Part shown: positions 47,518 to 56,695 of the stretch, one piece after another
Layout of the letters: each line of letters starts with the position of its first letter
Numbering within the stretch: position 1 is the first letter of the stretch
Origin: Rhodoferax sp. U2-2l
GTDB taxonomy: Bacteria > Pseudomonadota > Gammaproteobacteria > Burkholderiales > Burkholderiaceae_C
DNA length: 64,000 nt
Direction of reading: 5' to 3'
Assembly: GCF_020594515.1 (NCBI RefSeq)
Contig: NZ_JAJCTH010000014.1
Coordinates: 85,541-149,540 of the forward strand
Notes under the pieces: model-generated
Database searches by the model: none
Seen by the model: the letters and a program-made list of their open reading frames with translations, nothing else
What the model was told of the DNA's origin: nothing
Translations under genes and position numbers: made by a program

Positions 47518-48762
47518 TCAGGCGGGCAAGGCAATCTGGTGGTCAACGCTGTAGAGGTAGTCGTTGAAGATGTGCTCTGCCGTCAACAGCTGGTATTTGC
47601 CGTCCGAACCCTTGCGTGTGGTGTCTTTCAGGCGGTAGGTGTAGTGGCCACAGGTCCACAGCTTGAAGTTGCGCATCTGGGTGCACAAACAGGTTTTGTC
47701 CATCACCGAGATGTTTTTGCCACTCGGGTGCAGCGCCAGTTCACGGTTGTACGAGGTGATGTAGGCGCAATTGCCTGAGCCATCGAGCAGGTAACCATAA
47801 GACTCGCAGTTGGGCCGGATGCCGTCGCCAATCGCCGGGGAGCCCTTGAGCATGCGCATCGGGTAACCGGTGGGCGAAATGGTGTTGACCACGATGTCAT
47901 CCTCGTTGGCCATGTAGTAATCCTGCTTGACATCGGCCGGCAAGCCACATTCCTCAGCCACAGTGAAACGGGTGGCGACCTGCACGGCGGCTGAACCACT
48001 CTCCAGGAACGACACCGCGTCACTGCCGGTGAAGATGCCACCTGCGGCAATCACCGGAATGTTCAGCTCTTCGTCTTTGACGTATTTGATCACCTCGGCA
48101 ATGATGGTGGCCAGGTCGTACTGCGCCCAGTCCAGGCCAAAACCCAGGTGACCACCGGCCAGCGGGCCCTCCACCACCACAAAGTCGGGTTTGCGGTCCA
48201 GCCGCGCGTTTTTGCGCAAAAACAGCTGCAAAGCGCGCACGCTGGAGACAATGATGCCGAGCTTGGCATCACGGAAACGTGGGTGGTCGGCAATCAGGCC
48301 AAAGGACCCCAAATGCAAACCAGCACTCAAGGTGATGCCATCAATGCCGGCGTCCAGCGCGGAGGCCATGCGCACCTGCAGGGTTTCGCGCGGACCATTC
48401 ATGGTCAGCTTTTCCATGCAGTTCACAAAAATCAGGCCATCACCCTTTTTGGCTTCCATGGTGGCGCCCACGTGGTTGCGGGTGGCCTCGGCCAGAATGT
48501 CCAGGTCAAACTTGACGTCGGACTTGTCGGCATTGAGGATGTTGTGTTTGTAGAGCCTGGTTTTGTCTTTGACAAAACTGGTGTCAAAACGGCGGTCAGA
48601 CACATCGTTGACCATGGCATCCGAGATATGGCCAATGCCACCGAGCCGAGCGGTTTCAAGCGCCAGTTCAGCGGTCGAAATATCCACCCCCATCCCGCCG
48701 ACCACGATCGGCACATATTCTTTTTGGCCAAACTTCAGGCGAAAGTCATCAACACGTTTCAT
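47518..48762 (-). CDS. Nitronate monooxygenase / 2-nitropropane dioxygenase-like FMN protein
   Basis: A 414-residue TIM-barrel flavoprotein. PIVVGGMGVDIS is the N-terminal FMN strand, VVVEGPLAGGHLGF carries the AGGH motif of the family, and NIPVIAAGGIFTGSDAVSFLESGSAAVQVATRF is the phosphate-binding part (given in pieces: AAGGIFTG, GSAAVQVATRF). The C-terminal 110 residues carry several Cys (CESYGY, GNCAY, TCLCTQM, LWTCGHY), unusual for a simple nitronate monooxygenase and possibly a metal site. The start is ATG 48762; 14 upstream codons are not family-like. The physiological substrate is unknown. Confidence 0.8.
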   Translation of the reverse strand: MKRVDDFRLKFGQKEYVPIVVGGMGVDISTAELALETARLGGIGHISDAMVNDVSDRRFDTSFVKDKTRLYKHNILNADKSDVKFDLDILAEATRNHVGATMEAKKGDGLIFVNCMEKLTMNGPRETLQVRMASALDAGIDGITLSAGLHLGSFGLIADHPRFRDAKLGIIVSSVRALQLFLRKNARLDRKPDFVVVEGPLAGGHLGFGLDWAQYDLATIIAEVIKYVKDEELNIPVIAAGGIFTGSDAVSFLESGSAAVQVATRFTVAEECGLPADVKQDYYMANEDDIVVNTISPTGYPMRMLKGSPAIGDGIRPNCESYGYLLDGSGNCAYITSYNRELALHPSGKNISVMDKTCLCTQMRNFKLWTCGHYTYRLKDTTRKGSDGKYQLLTAEHIFNDYLYSVDHQIALPA

Positions 48763-49044
48763 GAAAATCCTTGAGGCAACGGGCGTCTTCGGCGGCGGTT
48801 CCAAGCAGCATGCGAGCGGTGAAGAGGCCCAAAAAACAGCAGGGTGGGATAACCCGGCAACCCCGGAATTCTACCCGCCCACCCCCGCCCATCCACCACC
48901 GCCGCAATACCCATGAAGCGCAAAGATGCTTCAACAAAACGGGTGACTGGGCGCCATCGACAAGCTCGCTTGCATGGGACATCACCCCGACAAACACCAA
49001 CCTCCAACTGCGTGAAAATGGCTGAATCAAATTCATCGCGCATC

Positions 49045-49971
49045 ATGACCACACCCGCAACCCCAGAGCCCGCGCCACAAGCCCTCACCGGCATCCGTAT
49101 CCTGAGTCTGAGCTTGAACCTGCCGGGGCCCGCAGCCCTGCAGCGCTGCCGTCAAATGGGTGCGACCTGCCTCAAGCTGGAGCCACCGCCACCAGCCACC
49201 TCTGGCGCAACAGGCTTCGAATCAGGCATCACAGGTGACCCGATGAGCCTCTACAGCCCGACGGCTTACCGGGCGCTGCAGGAAGGCATCACTGTTGCCG
49301 CCGTCAACCTCAAGACCGAGGCGGGCCAGACCGCGTTACACGCTGAATTGGCGCAAACCGATGTGCTGCTGACCTCGTTTCGCCCCAGCGCCTTGCGCAA
49401 ACTTGGTCTAGACTGGGACGCTGTGCACGCCCGCTACCCCCGGTTGTCGATGGTCGCCATCGTTGGCGCGCCAGGCGCTGGCGCGGACTTGCCGGGCCAC
49501 GACCTGACCTACGTGGCCGAAAACGACCTGATCACCGGACTGGAACTGCCTGCCACGCTGTACGCCGACATGGGTGGTGCGCTGATGGCCAGCGAGGCAG
49601 TGTTGCAAGCGGTGTTGCTACAACGCCAGTCGGGCCAGGGCAGTTTTCGGGAAGTGGCTTTGTCAGATGCCGCTGCGCATCTGGCCCTGCCGCGCACCTG
49701 GGGCGCCACCCTGCCCGGCACGCTGCTTGGCGGTGGTCATGCCGGTTACCGCGTTTACCCCTGTCTGGATGGCCGGGTGGCGCTGGCGGCGCTGGAGCCG
49801 CACTTTGCCAAATCGCTATGCGCCGTGGCTGGTTTGCCATGGCGCGGGCTGGACAGGATGCTGGAAGCCGACACCCATCAAGCCATCGCCAGCTTCATGG
49901 CAGCACGCAGCCGCCAGACGCTGGAAATCCTGGCCCGCGAGCACGACATTCCGCTGCACACGCTGTGCTGA
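49045..49971 (+). CDS. Class III CoA-transferase (CaiB/BaiF family), short form
   Basis: A 308-residue protein of the CaiB/BaiF/alpha-methylacyl-CoA racemase family. It has the N-terminal IRILSLSLNLPGPAALQRCRQMGA strand, LKTEAGQTALHAELAQTDVLLTSFRPSALRKLGLDW (in parts VLLTSFRPSALRKLG) and HAGYRVYPCLDGRVALAALE. It is shorter than typical members (360-400 residues), and the usual catalytic Asp region is not obvious, so it may be divergent or inactive. The ATG at 49045 begins just before homology; 44 upstream codons look non-coding. The region 48763-49044, divergent from the flavoprotein gene, holds no gene. Confidence 0.8.
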   Translation: MTTPATPEPAPQALTGIRILSLSLNLPGPAALQRCRQMGATCLKLEPPPPATSGATGFESGITGDPMSLYSPTAYRALQEGITVAAVNLKTEAGQTALHAELAQTDVLLTSFRPSALRKLGLDWDAVHARYPRLSMVAIVGAPGAGADLPGHDLTYVAENDLITGLELPATLYADMGGALMASEAVLQAVLLQRQSGQGSFREVALSDAAAHLALPRTWGATLPGTLLGGGHAGYRVYPCLDGRVALAALEPHFAKSLCAVAGLPWRGLDRMLEADTHQAIASFMAARSRQTLEILAREHDIPLHTLC

Positions 49972-49992
49972 TGCGCAGAAACGACGGCCAGA

Positions 49993-50352
49993 TCACTCAT
50001 CGGGTCGCATCCGGCTGGTGACCCAGCAAGCCACGGCGATCAGCAGAATGGCGCCGGCTTCGTACAGCAGAACAATCGGGTCAGAGTCTTTGCCTTGCAG
50101 AACGATCAGACGGCTCAGCGCTGTCATGGCGATGAACAGGGGCAAAATGATCAGGTTGCGCTGGCGCACATAAAACGCGCCCAGCATGCCCAGCACCTCG
50201 GCGTAGATGAACATCAGCAACAGGTCTTGCAGCGCCACCCGCCGGTTCTCGATCAGCAACCAGATTTCCTGGCCCATCGCGATCACGGTGAACACCGCGA
50301 TCGTGATCAGGAAAAGCTTTTCAACCGCATCAATCAAATGCTTGATGTTCAT
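49993..50352 (-). CDS. psiE: PsiE-family membrane protein
   Basis: A 119-residue protein with four hydrophobic helices (about residues 9-29, 37-60, 66-85 and 92-112) and the PsiE signature around QDLLLMFIYAEVLGMLGAFY. PsiE is phosphate-starvation-inducible in E. coli; its role is unknown. ATG 50352 has GGAGG 3 nt upstream, so it is preferred over an ATG eight codons earlier. It lies 154 bp downstream of ispF. Confidence 0.85.
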   Translation of the reverse strand: MNIKHLIDAVEKLFLITIAVFTVIAMGQEIWLLIENRRVALQDLLLMFIYAEVLGMLGAFYVRQRNLIILPLFIAMTALSRLIVLQGKDSDPIVLLYEAGAILLIAVACWVTSRMRPDE

Positions 50353-50506
50353 GGTCCTCCGATCTCTTGCGTTCAAAGTGTGTACCAGCGGTTACCCCAT
50401 CACAGGGGCGACCTGCGCGCCCTTGCCGGGCTGGACGGCGATTATTGACGCAGAAGACAAACCCCCGACAAAGCCCATTTTTTCAAAGGACTCTGCGGCA
50501 CCCCCA

Positions 50507-50989
50507 TCAGGTCGGCTTGAAAAGCAACACCACCGAGCGCGCTTCCATCGCCTGCCCCAAACCGACCGGCCCCATCTTCTCAGCGGTTTTGGCTTTGACG
50601 TTGACTTGGTCTGGCGTCAGCCCCAGCGTCTGCGCGATGTGGGCGCGCATGGCGGGCATGAACGGCATCAGCTTGGGCGCCTGGGCGATGACGGTGCTGT
50701 CGATGTTGCCGATCTCGTAGCCCGTTGCACGCACGCGCCGTGTGGCCTCAGCCAGCAGCACGCTGGAATCTGCACCCTTGAAGCGTGCATCGGTATCGGG
50801 GAAATGGGTGCCGATGTCGCCCAGAGCCGCCGCACCCAGCAGCGCGTCGGTGATGGCGTGCAACAGCGCATCCGCGTCCGAATGCCCCATCAGCCCCAGA
50901 TGAAAGGGCACCGTCACCCCGCCCAGGATCAACGGGCGCCCGGCCACCAAAGCGTGAATGTCCCAACCTTCTCCAACTCTCAAATTCAT
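50507..50989 (-). CDS. ispF: IspF, 2-C-methyl-D-erythritol 2,4-cyclodiphosphate synthase
   Basis: A 160-residue MEP-pathway enzyme of standard length. Metal-binding motifs are GWDIHALV (Asp, His) and [20 protein letters not shown] (His), and the substrate loop is IGTHFPDTD. It cyclises CDP-ME2P. The usual neighbour ispD is absent. It lies 52 bp downstream of the lytic transglycosylase and could be the tail of the lapG-lapD transcription unit. Confidence 0.96.
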   Translation of the reverse strand: MNLRVGEGWDIHALVAGRPLILGGVTVPFHLGLMGHSDADALLHAITDALLGAAALGDIGTHFPDTDARFKGADSSVLLAEATRRVRATGYEIGNIDSTVIAQAPKLMPFMPAMRAHIAQTLGLTPDQVNVKAKTAEKMGPVGLGQAMEARSVVLLFKPT

Positions 50990-51041
50990 CTGCTGTGTCC
51001 TTGTGTGTGTGTGCGGTGCAGCGGGTGCTGCACCCGGTTTT

Positions 51042-52007
51042 TCAGGGGGCCTTGGCGGGTTTGGCCGTCAGCCAGGGCGATGCGGTGGTGAGTGTGGCAT
51101 CAAATGTGTGCAAAACCCCGCCGTACAAACCCACGATGCGTTTGACGTAAGCGCGAGTTTCCGGAAAGGGTGGCACGCCGCGGTATTGGTCTACCCTGCC
51201 CTCGCCTGCGTTGTAAGCGGCCAGCGCGTAGGGCACGTTGCCACGGTAATACGACAGCAGCCAGCGCAGGTAACGCATGCCACCCCGCATGTTTTGGGTG
51301 GCGTCAAAGGCGTTGCGCACGTTGAACCGCTCGGCGGTATCGGGGATGAGTTGCATCAGGCCCGTGGCCGCTTTGGGTGACTGGACGTGGGTCTGAAAAT
51401 TCGATTCAACCGCAATCACCGACAGCACCAGACGCGGGTCCAGCTGGTACCAGGCGCTCAGGGTGGTGGCCACCGGCACGATCCAGCGCCGGCTGGCGGG
51501 CAGGGTTAACAAATAGTTGTCGATGCCCGGACGGGCATGGCTGGCCAGCTCAAGGCTGATGCCGTTGAAGACGGGCAAAGCGGCTTTTTCTGGCAGTTGC
51601 TCGTGGTTGACACAGGCGGGCAGTTCAAAGGAAGAGAACTCGATGTTGTCCAGCATCTGCTGGGCTTGCGCGTGGCCCAGGGACGACGCGACCGAGAACA
51701 GCGCAGCGGCATAAGCCCGGCTCTCGGGCACCCCCTGACCAAAGGCGTACAGCATGCCCAGCCGGTATTGCGCCTCGGCACTGCCCCAGCGCGCGCCCTG
51801 GCAGTACAGCACCGCCATGCGCCACGGCGCATCAGGCGTGTTGGCCGTGGCTTCGATGCGGCTGGCTTGCTGCAACAGCTCCCGCACGGCAGGGGGTGCA
51901 TCGGCCAGCACCGCGCTGGAGGTTGGGCCTAGCGAACTGCCCTGGGCGGAGGCTGCACCCGTCAGCCCCAGCAAGGTCACCACTGCAGCGGTCGCCCAAA
52001 AACTCAT
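51042..52007 (-). CDS. Lytic transglycosylase with N-terminal Sel1-like repeats
   Basis: A 321-residue secreted protein: signal peptide (ending GAASAQ, about residue 22), a Sel1/TPR-like segment ([27 protein letters not shown], in parts), then an SLT catalytic domain with the catalytic Glu in [28 protein letters not shown] and [13 protein letters not shown]. It would cleave glycan strands in murein. Its ATG overlaps the lapD stop by 4 nt (ATGA), so it is made together with the c-di-GMP receptor. Possibly it opens the wall for the secretion apparatus; that is inference. Confidence 0.9.
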   Translation of the reverse strand: MSFWATAAVVTLLGLTGAASAQGSSLGPTSSAVLADAPPAVRELLQQASRIEATANTPDAPWRMAVLYCQGARWGSAEAQYRLGMLYAFGQGVPESRAYAAALFSVASSLGHAQAQQMLDNIEFSSFELPACVNHEQLPEKAALPVFNGISLELASHARPGIDNYLLTLPASRRWIVPVATTLSAWYQLDPRLVLSVIAVESNFQTHVQSPKAATGLMQLIPDTAERFNVRNAFDATQNMRGGMRYLRWLLSYYRGNVPYALAAYNAGEGRVDQYRGVPPFPETRAYVKRIVGLYGGVLHTFDATLTTASPWLTAKPAKAP

Positions 52008-53917
52008 CGGATACCCGGGCCGGTGGCGCCGTCAAAACCCAGCGAGGCGAGCAGTGGCAGATCGCCCTTGTCCTGCACGCCCAAGGCCAGCACCGTGATG
52101 CCCAAGGCATGCGCCATGCGGCACAGCCCTTGCAGGAACTCCTGGTTGCCCGGGTTGGTGGCCAGGTCGTGGATGTAGGTGGGATGAACCTTGATGTAGT
52201 CCAGGCCCAGCACCGCCAGCTTGTCGCTTTCGGCAAAACGCTGCCCGAAATACTCGATACCGATGCGGCACCCCATGGCTTTCAGGTTGCGTGCCAGATC
52301 GCAGAAGGCGTCAAATTGCTGGAAGACACCGTATTCAGGCACTTCAAACAGCAGGCGTTTACACACATCCGGGTAAGCCTTGAGCAACTGGGTCAGCTCG
52401 TTCCTGAAGTGGAAGTCGGCAATGGTCTGCGCGGACAAGTTCACCGCAATGTCGCCGGAGCTGACTTGCAAATGCTCAATCGCCAGCTTGACCACGCCCA
52501 GGTCGATTGGCGCCGTCAGGTTGAGCTGGGCGGCCATGGGCATGAAGTCACCCGCTGACATCAGGGTGCCATCGGCATCCGTGCGCAGGCGGATCACCCC
52601 TTCGCTGTGCAACGCACTGGCGCCATCGCCTGAAAGCACCGGGAAGAAACACAGCGTCAACTGCCCGCCGCTGACCGCTTTGGTGAGCAGCGTGCGCCAT
52701 TGCTCGGCGGGCACGGCCTGTTGGGCGTTGTCATCTTCCACCGCAAACCAGGCGTTGGGGCCTTGGTTGGCCGCTTGGGCCAGTGCCTCATCCGCACTTG
52801 ACAGCACCAGACCCACACTTTGTTGGCGGTGGTAGCGCACCGCGCTGACGTGCATCAGGTCTGGCACCTGGGCGCGCCAGGGCACCAACACCGTTTGTTC
52901 AAGATGCTCAAAAATACTTTGCGCTGCCGCGCTCGCTGTCTCAAAAGTGGGGCATAACACGGCAAATTCCGAGCCTTTGACCCGTCCCGCACGCTGCCCG
53001 ACCTTGCCCGCGCCATGGGCCCGAAGTGCGGCGCCCATGTCTTTGAGCAAAGCATCGGTCTGCTGGCGGCCCAACCGGGCGTTGAGATCATTCAGGTCAG
53101 GCAGGCGCACCAGCACCAGGCTTCCGCTGGCGCCAAACTGATCACCTTCCAGCGCCTCGCGCAGATGCGACAAAAAATACTCCCGGCTGGACAGGCCGGT
53201 CACCGCATCACGGTTGATTTTTTTGCGCAAGACATCCAGCCGCGCAGCCTCTTCGCCGAACATGGCTTTGAGTCGGCCCACCATGTCGTTCATGGCGCGC
53301 GCCACGCTCTGGAATTCGGGCGTACGCGGCTCGGTGATGCTGATAAAGCGCCGCTCGGCAATCGCCTGCGCCTGGCTCACCACTTCAGACAACGGCCGTG
53401 TCACAAAACGAACCAGCTGGGTGCCGATCGCGCCAATCACCAAGCCACCTGCCACAAACCACAACAACAGGTTCACCACGCCACCCCACAGGCTCTGGTA
53501 AGCGTACATTTCTTGGCTGGCCAGCGACAGCGTGCCGTATTGGATCCAGCCGTCCTGAATCAGGGCCTGGCCGGGTTCGGCGTGAATCGGGATCAGCTTG
53601 ACAAACCACGCCGGTGCGCCCTGCAGGTGTTGGGAAGACACCTTCTCGATCAACAGTTTGCCGGTGGGCGAGACGATGCGGATAAACCGGTAATGACCGG
53701 CATCAAACTGCGCCGCCACCTGAAGCTCCACCGTGACCTCGTCCTTGGGCATTTGGGTGAGCGACAGCGCCAAGGCCGTGGCGTTGTCGATGTTTTTGAC
53801 CTGCAACTGCTGCTCCAGGTAGTGCCTGGCCGACAACACACTGATGGCCATGCTGACCCCGAAGGCCAGCGTCATGACCAAGGCGATGGCGATCCAGAGT
53901 TGTTTGATGAGTGACAT
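52004..53917 (-). CDS. lapD: LapD-like c-di-GMP receptor (degenerate GGDEF-EAL)
   Basis: A 637-residue inner-membrane protein with transmembrane helices at about 7-27 and 148-170 framing a periplasmic LapD/MoxY-type domain with conserved Trp residues (GAPAWFVKLIPI), a HAMP-like linker, then degenerate GGDEF and EAL domains. The diguanylate motif reads KGSEF (about residue 312) and the EAL motif reads EGV (about 436), so both should lack catalysis, as in LapD. At high c-di-GMP LapD sequesters the protease LapG. lapG is 19 nt upstream and the transglycosylase overlaps downstream. Confidence 0.9.
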   Translation of the reverse strand: MSLIKQLWIAIALVMTLAFGVSMAISVLSARHYLEQQLQVKNIDNATALALSLTQMPKDEVTVELQVAAQFDAGHYRFIRIVSPTGKLLIEKVSSQHLQGAPAWFVKLIPIHAEPGQALIQDGWIQYGTLSLASQEMYAYQSLWGGVVNLLLWFVAGGLVIGAIGTQLVRFVTRPLSEVVSQAQAIAERRFISITEPRTPEFQSVARAMNDMVGRLKAMFGEEAARLDVLRKKINRDAVTGLSSREYFLSHLREALEGDQFGASGSLVLVRLPDLNDLNARLGRQQTDALLKDMGAALRAHGAGKVGQRAGRVKGSEFAVLCPTFETASAAAQSIFEHLEQTVLVPWRAQVPDLMHVSAVRYHRQQSVGLVLSSADEALAQAANQGPNAWFAVEDDNAQQAVPAEQWRTLLTKAVSGGQLTLCFFPVLSGDGASALHSEGVIRLRTDADGTLMSAGDFMPMAAQLNLTAPIDLGVVKLAIEHLQVSSGDIAVNLSAQTIADFHFRNELTQLLKAYPDVCKRLLFEVPEYGVFQQFDAFCDLARNLKAMGCRIGIEYFGQRFAESDKLAVLGLDYIKVHPTYIHDLATNPGNQEFLQGLCRMAHALGITVLALGVQDKGDLPLLASLGFDGATGPGIR

Positions 53918-53936
53918 GTTGGATGAAGGGGCAAAG

Positions 53937-54632
53937 TTAAGGGGTCAGGCCGTCCTGGTGCATGCGCTCAAGCACATCACGCCAGCGGGAAAGTCGGGTG
54001 GTGGGGTCGGCCAGGGAACTGGTCGCGCCCCCGGCCCACAACCCGCTGCTGTTGAAGCTGAACACGGGTGACAGGTCGGGCCGCTGGGATGCCAAGCGCA
54101 CGCTGGTGATCAGGTTGTCAAGAATCATCGGCTGCTGGGAAGGCTCAGGGTAGAAGCCTAGCACCATGTGGGCCACGGACGTGGTGGCGCCGGTTTTGGC
54201 GCGGACGTAAATCAGCCGCAGACTGGGGTCGCTCACGCCCAACAGGCGCAGCGTGATGTATTTGGCAATCGCAAAATCCTCGCAGTCTCCGCTGCCGCGC
54301 CCCATGAATTCAACGGGTGTTGCCCAGTAGTCTTCGAGTTGCCAGACCACCGCATCGGTGTCATACAACATATGGCGATTAAAAAACGTGTTGACCTTGG
54401 TCAGTTTTTCAATGTCCGGCAAAGCGCGGGACTCCTCCACCATCTTGCGCCAGGCAGTGACCGTGGTGGCACTGCTGGTGCCGTAGCGCTGCTGGGTGAG
54501 GCTTTGCAACTTATCCCAGTCTGCCGCGGCCAGCGGGCCCGTCACCAACACAACCAGCGATGCCAGCCCCAACACAAACGCCTTGCACAGCATCCACAAG
54601 CACGTCAGCCAGCGGGTGTCCGCCAGATTCAT
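53937..54632 (-). CDS. lapG: LapG-like periplasmic cysteine protease
   Basis: A 231-residue BTLCP (transglutaminase-like) protease. After a long signal peptide (about residues 1-37, ending LAAA), the triad is Cys117 in GRGSGDCEDFAIAKY, His155 in VAHMVLGF and Asp172 in ILDNLITS. WDKLQSLTQQRYG and NTFFNRHMLYDTD are also family-like. LapG cuts LapA-type adhesins at a di-alanine near the N-terminus; a matching AAAAG is in the adhesin here. ATG 54632 is used; a TTG at 54692 is an alternative with weak GGA upstream. Divergent from the TolC-OmpA gene. Confidence 0.93.
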   Translation of the reverse strand: MNLADTRWLTCLWMLCKAFVLGLASLVVLVTGPLAAADWDKLQSLTQQRYGTSSATTVTAWRKMVEESRALPDIEKLTKVNTFFNRHMLYDTDAVVWQLEDYWATPVEFMGRGSGDCEDFAIAKYITLRLLGVSDPSLRLIYVRAKTGATTSVAHMVLGFYPEPSQQPMILDNLITSVRLASQRPDLSPVFSFNSSGLWAGGATSSLADPTTRLSRWRDVLERMHQDGLTP

Positions 54633-54725
54633 CGAGGTGCTGGTGCCAGGCGTGGAAACGACGCCGCCTTGAAGCGGTTTGATTTTGAACAAAAATATTC
54701 CAGAAATTTAGAGGAAACTGTAGCA

Positions 54726-54745
54726 GTCCAACTAACATTGTGGAC
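54726..54745. promoter_or_regulatory. Inverted GTCCA-N10-TGGAC pair in the lapG/lapE divergent region
   Basis: GTCCA (54726-54730) and TGGAC (54741-54745) are inverted around a 10-nt spacer, 25 nt before the lapE GTG. The same half-site occurs as TGGAC-CTAA-GTCCA before lapA (61322-61335), so the two could be sites for one regulator. Short words like this can also occur by chance. Confidence 0.25.
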
Positions 54746-54770
54746 GAACCCACCAGCTACAAAGGTTACC

Positions 54771-56597
54771 GTGATCCAATATTTGACAAGATCGATTTTG
54801 GCGGCAAGCATCGCCCTGACTTTCAGTTCTCTGGCACAGGCGCAATCGTTACCCGAACCCATGCTCAGTGCGGCGCGCAAAGCGGTCCACACCAATCCTG
54901 AGGTGCAAGCGCGCTGGAACGCTTTTCAGGCAGCAGGCAGTGAGCGGGAGGTGGCCCGCGGCGGATTTTTCCCGAAGGTGGATCTGATCAGCACCACTGG
55001 CCGCCGAGATTTGCAGGTGCCAGGCACGGATTACGGCAGGTTCGGCTTTGACTCGACCCAACTCAGTGTCACGCAAATGCTGTTTGACGGCATGTTCACG
55101 TCCAACGAAACCAAGCGCCTGGGTCTGGCCAAGCTGACGCGGTACCACGAGCTGCGTGAAGTCGCTGAAACCACCAGCCTCGAAGCCGTGCGCGCCTACA
55201 TGGACGTGTTGCGCTACCGCGAGCTGGTTGACGCGGCAACACAAAACTATGTCGAGCACAAACAGGCCGGGCTGCTGGTGGAGGAGCGCTCCAAGTCTGG
55301 CGTGGGCCGCGGGGTTGACGTCGAACAGGCCACAGGCCGACTGGCTTTGGCCGAGTACAACTTGCTGGTGGAGTTGACCAATTTGCACGACGTGAGCGCA
55401 CGTTACCTGCGCGTGGTGGGCGAGAAGCCGCCGGCTTCTTTGCCCGCGCTGGCCGACCCTTTTGTCTTGGGCACCCTGCCAGCCACAGCCCAGACCATGA
55501 TGCGCGACGGTCTGCAAAACAGCCCGTCCCTGAACGCTGCCGTTGAAAACGCCTTGAGTTACCAGACGGCGGTCGCCACCCGTAACTCGGCCTACCTGCC
55601 GCGTCTGGATGTGCGGCTGTATCAAAAAGTGGACCACGACGGCGCTGGCGTGACGGGCCGCTCGGACGACAAAGGCGTGGAGCTCACCCTGAACTACAAC
55701 CTGTACCGCGGCGGTGCCGACAAAGCGCGCGAGCGTCAAGCGCTGAGTCAACACGCGCAGGCGCTTGACTTGCAGCTGAAAGTCTGCCGTGATGTTCGCC
55801 AAACCCTGTCCATCGCCTACAGCGACGTGCATAGCCTGGCGTCACAGCAAACTTTTCAGGACATGCATCGGCTGTCCACCGAAAAGTCGCTCAATGCCTA
55901 CCGTCAGCAATTTGAAATTGGCCAGCGCACGCTGCTGGACGTGCTGGACAGCCAGAACGAATTTTTTGAAGCCACCCGTGCTTACATCAACTCCCGCTAC
56001 AACCAGGCTGTGGCGCAGGCGCGCACCTTGGCGGGCATGGGGCAACTGGTGAACGCCCTGGGCGTCAGGCGTGCCGATGTGCCTGCGACGGCCACCGATG
56101 CCGGTCAGGAGCACGATCCGATCGACCTGTCCACCATGTGCCCGGTGGAAGATGTGGTGGTTGACAGCCTGGAAAAAATCAAGGCCGAGGCCGTGTTGCC
56201 CCCGCGTCCCCGCCGGGTGGTGGCCGCCCCGGTGGCTGCCGCACCCGCCAAAACCAGGTTGGCGGCCGATGCCTTGTTTGATTTTGACAAATCAGAACTC
56301 AAGGCGGGCGGTCTGGGCGCCCTGGAAAGCCTCACACAAAGCATCAAAAAAGTGCCGCTTGAGCGTGTGACCGCGGTGGGGCACACCGATTCGAAAGGCA
56401 GTGAGGCCTACAACAACACCCTGTCCAAGGCCCGCGCAGAGTCCGTGAAGACGTATCTGGTGGGGCAAGGCGTTGCGGCCGAGAAAATCGAGACGCTGGG
56501 TCGGGGTGAATCGCAACCCATCGCCGACAACGATACCGAAGAGGGTCGAGCCAAAAACCGCCGCGTCGATGTCGAGGTGCTCGAAGCCAAGCCGTGA
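54771..56597 (+). CDS. lapE: LapE-like TolC outer-membrane channel fused to an OmpA domain
   Basis: A 608-residue type I secretion outer-membrane protein. Signal peptide about residues 1-24 (cut near AQAQ), two TolC/OEP repeats (about 25-440; ARKAVHTNPEVQARWNAF, GQRTLLDVLDSQNEFFEA), an Ala/Pro linker, then an OmpA-like peptidoglycan-binding domain (about 500-605) with DALFDFDKSELK and VGHTDSKGSEAYNNTLSKARA (in parts VGHTDSKGS, LSKARAESV) and NRRVDVEV. The start is GTG 54771 with AAAGG upstream; the open frame before it is not coding. The OmpA fusion should anchor the channel to murein. First gene of the secretion arm. Confidence 0.92.
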   Translation: MIQYLTRSILAASIALTFSSLAQAQSLPEPMLSAARKAVHTNPEVQARWNAFQAAGSEREVARGGFFPKVDLISTTGRRDLQVPGTDYGRFGFDSTQLSVTQMLFDGMFTSNETKRLGLAKLTRYHELREVAETTSLEAVRAYMDVLRYRELVDAATQNYVEHKQAGLLVEERSKSGVGRGVDVEQATGRLALAEYNLLVELTNLHDVSARYLRVVGEKPPASLPALADPFVLGTLPATAQTMMRDGLQNSPSLNAAVENALSYQTAVATRNSAYLPRLDVRLYQKVDHDGAGVTGRSDDKGVELTLNYNLYRGGADKARERQALSQHAQALDLQLKVCRDVRQTLSIAYSDVHSLASQQTFQDMHRLSTEKSLNAYRQQFEIGQRTLLDVLDSQNEFFEATRAYINSRYNQAVAQARTLAGMGQLVNALGVRRADVPATATDAGQEHDPIDLSTMCPVEDVVVDSLEKIKAEAVLPPRPRRVVAAPVAAAPAKTRLAADALFDFDKSELKAGGLGALESLTQSIKKVPLERVTAVGHTDSKGSEAYNNTLSKARAESVKTYLVGQGVAAEKIETLGRGESQPIADNDTEEGRAKNRRVDVEVLEAKP

Positions 56598-56640
56598 GCG
56601 ATGGCGGCTAGCCGATGAGCTTGTTGGCTCACATGTGGCT

Positions 56641-56695
56641 GTCATTGAGGGCCACGACCCGCCATCCATGGATCCCGGATCGAGTCCGGGATGAC
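56641..56695. repeat. REP-like palindromic repeat, copy 4
   Basis: Lies in the 216-bp lapE-lapB gap. It begins GTCATTGAGGGC and ends GTCCGGGATGAC. Internal words ACCCGCCATCCATGGA and CCCGGATCGAGTCCGGG give a hairpin. It is nearly the same length as copy 2. Confidence 0.7.

Noticed and set aside
49993..54692. Possible larger c-di-GMP gene set including psiE and ispF
   Set aside because: Both are ordinary housekeeping or stress families; they may be co-transcribed with the transglycosylase, but nothing links them to adhesin control.
54168..54770. Upstream extension of the TolC-OmpA frame by about 200 codons
   Set aside because: It is antisense to lapG and lacks a signal peptide; a signal peptide appears only after the GTG at 54771.
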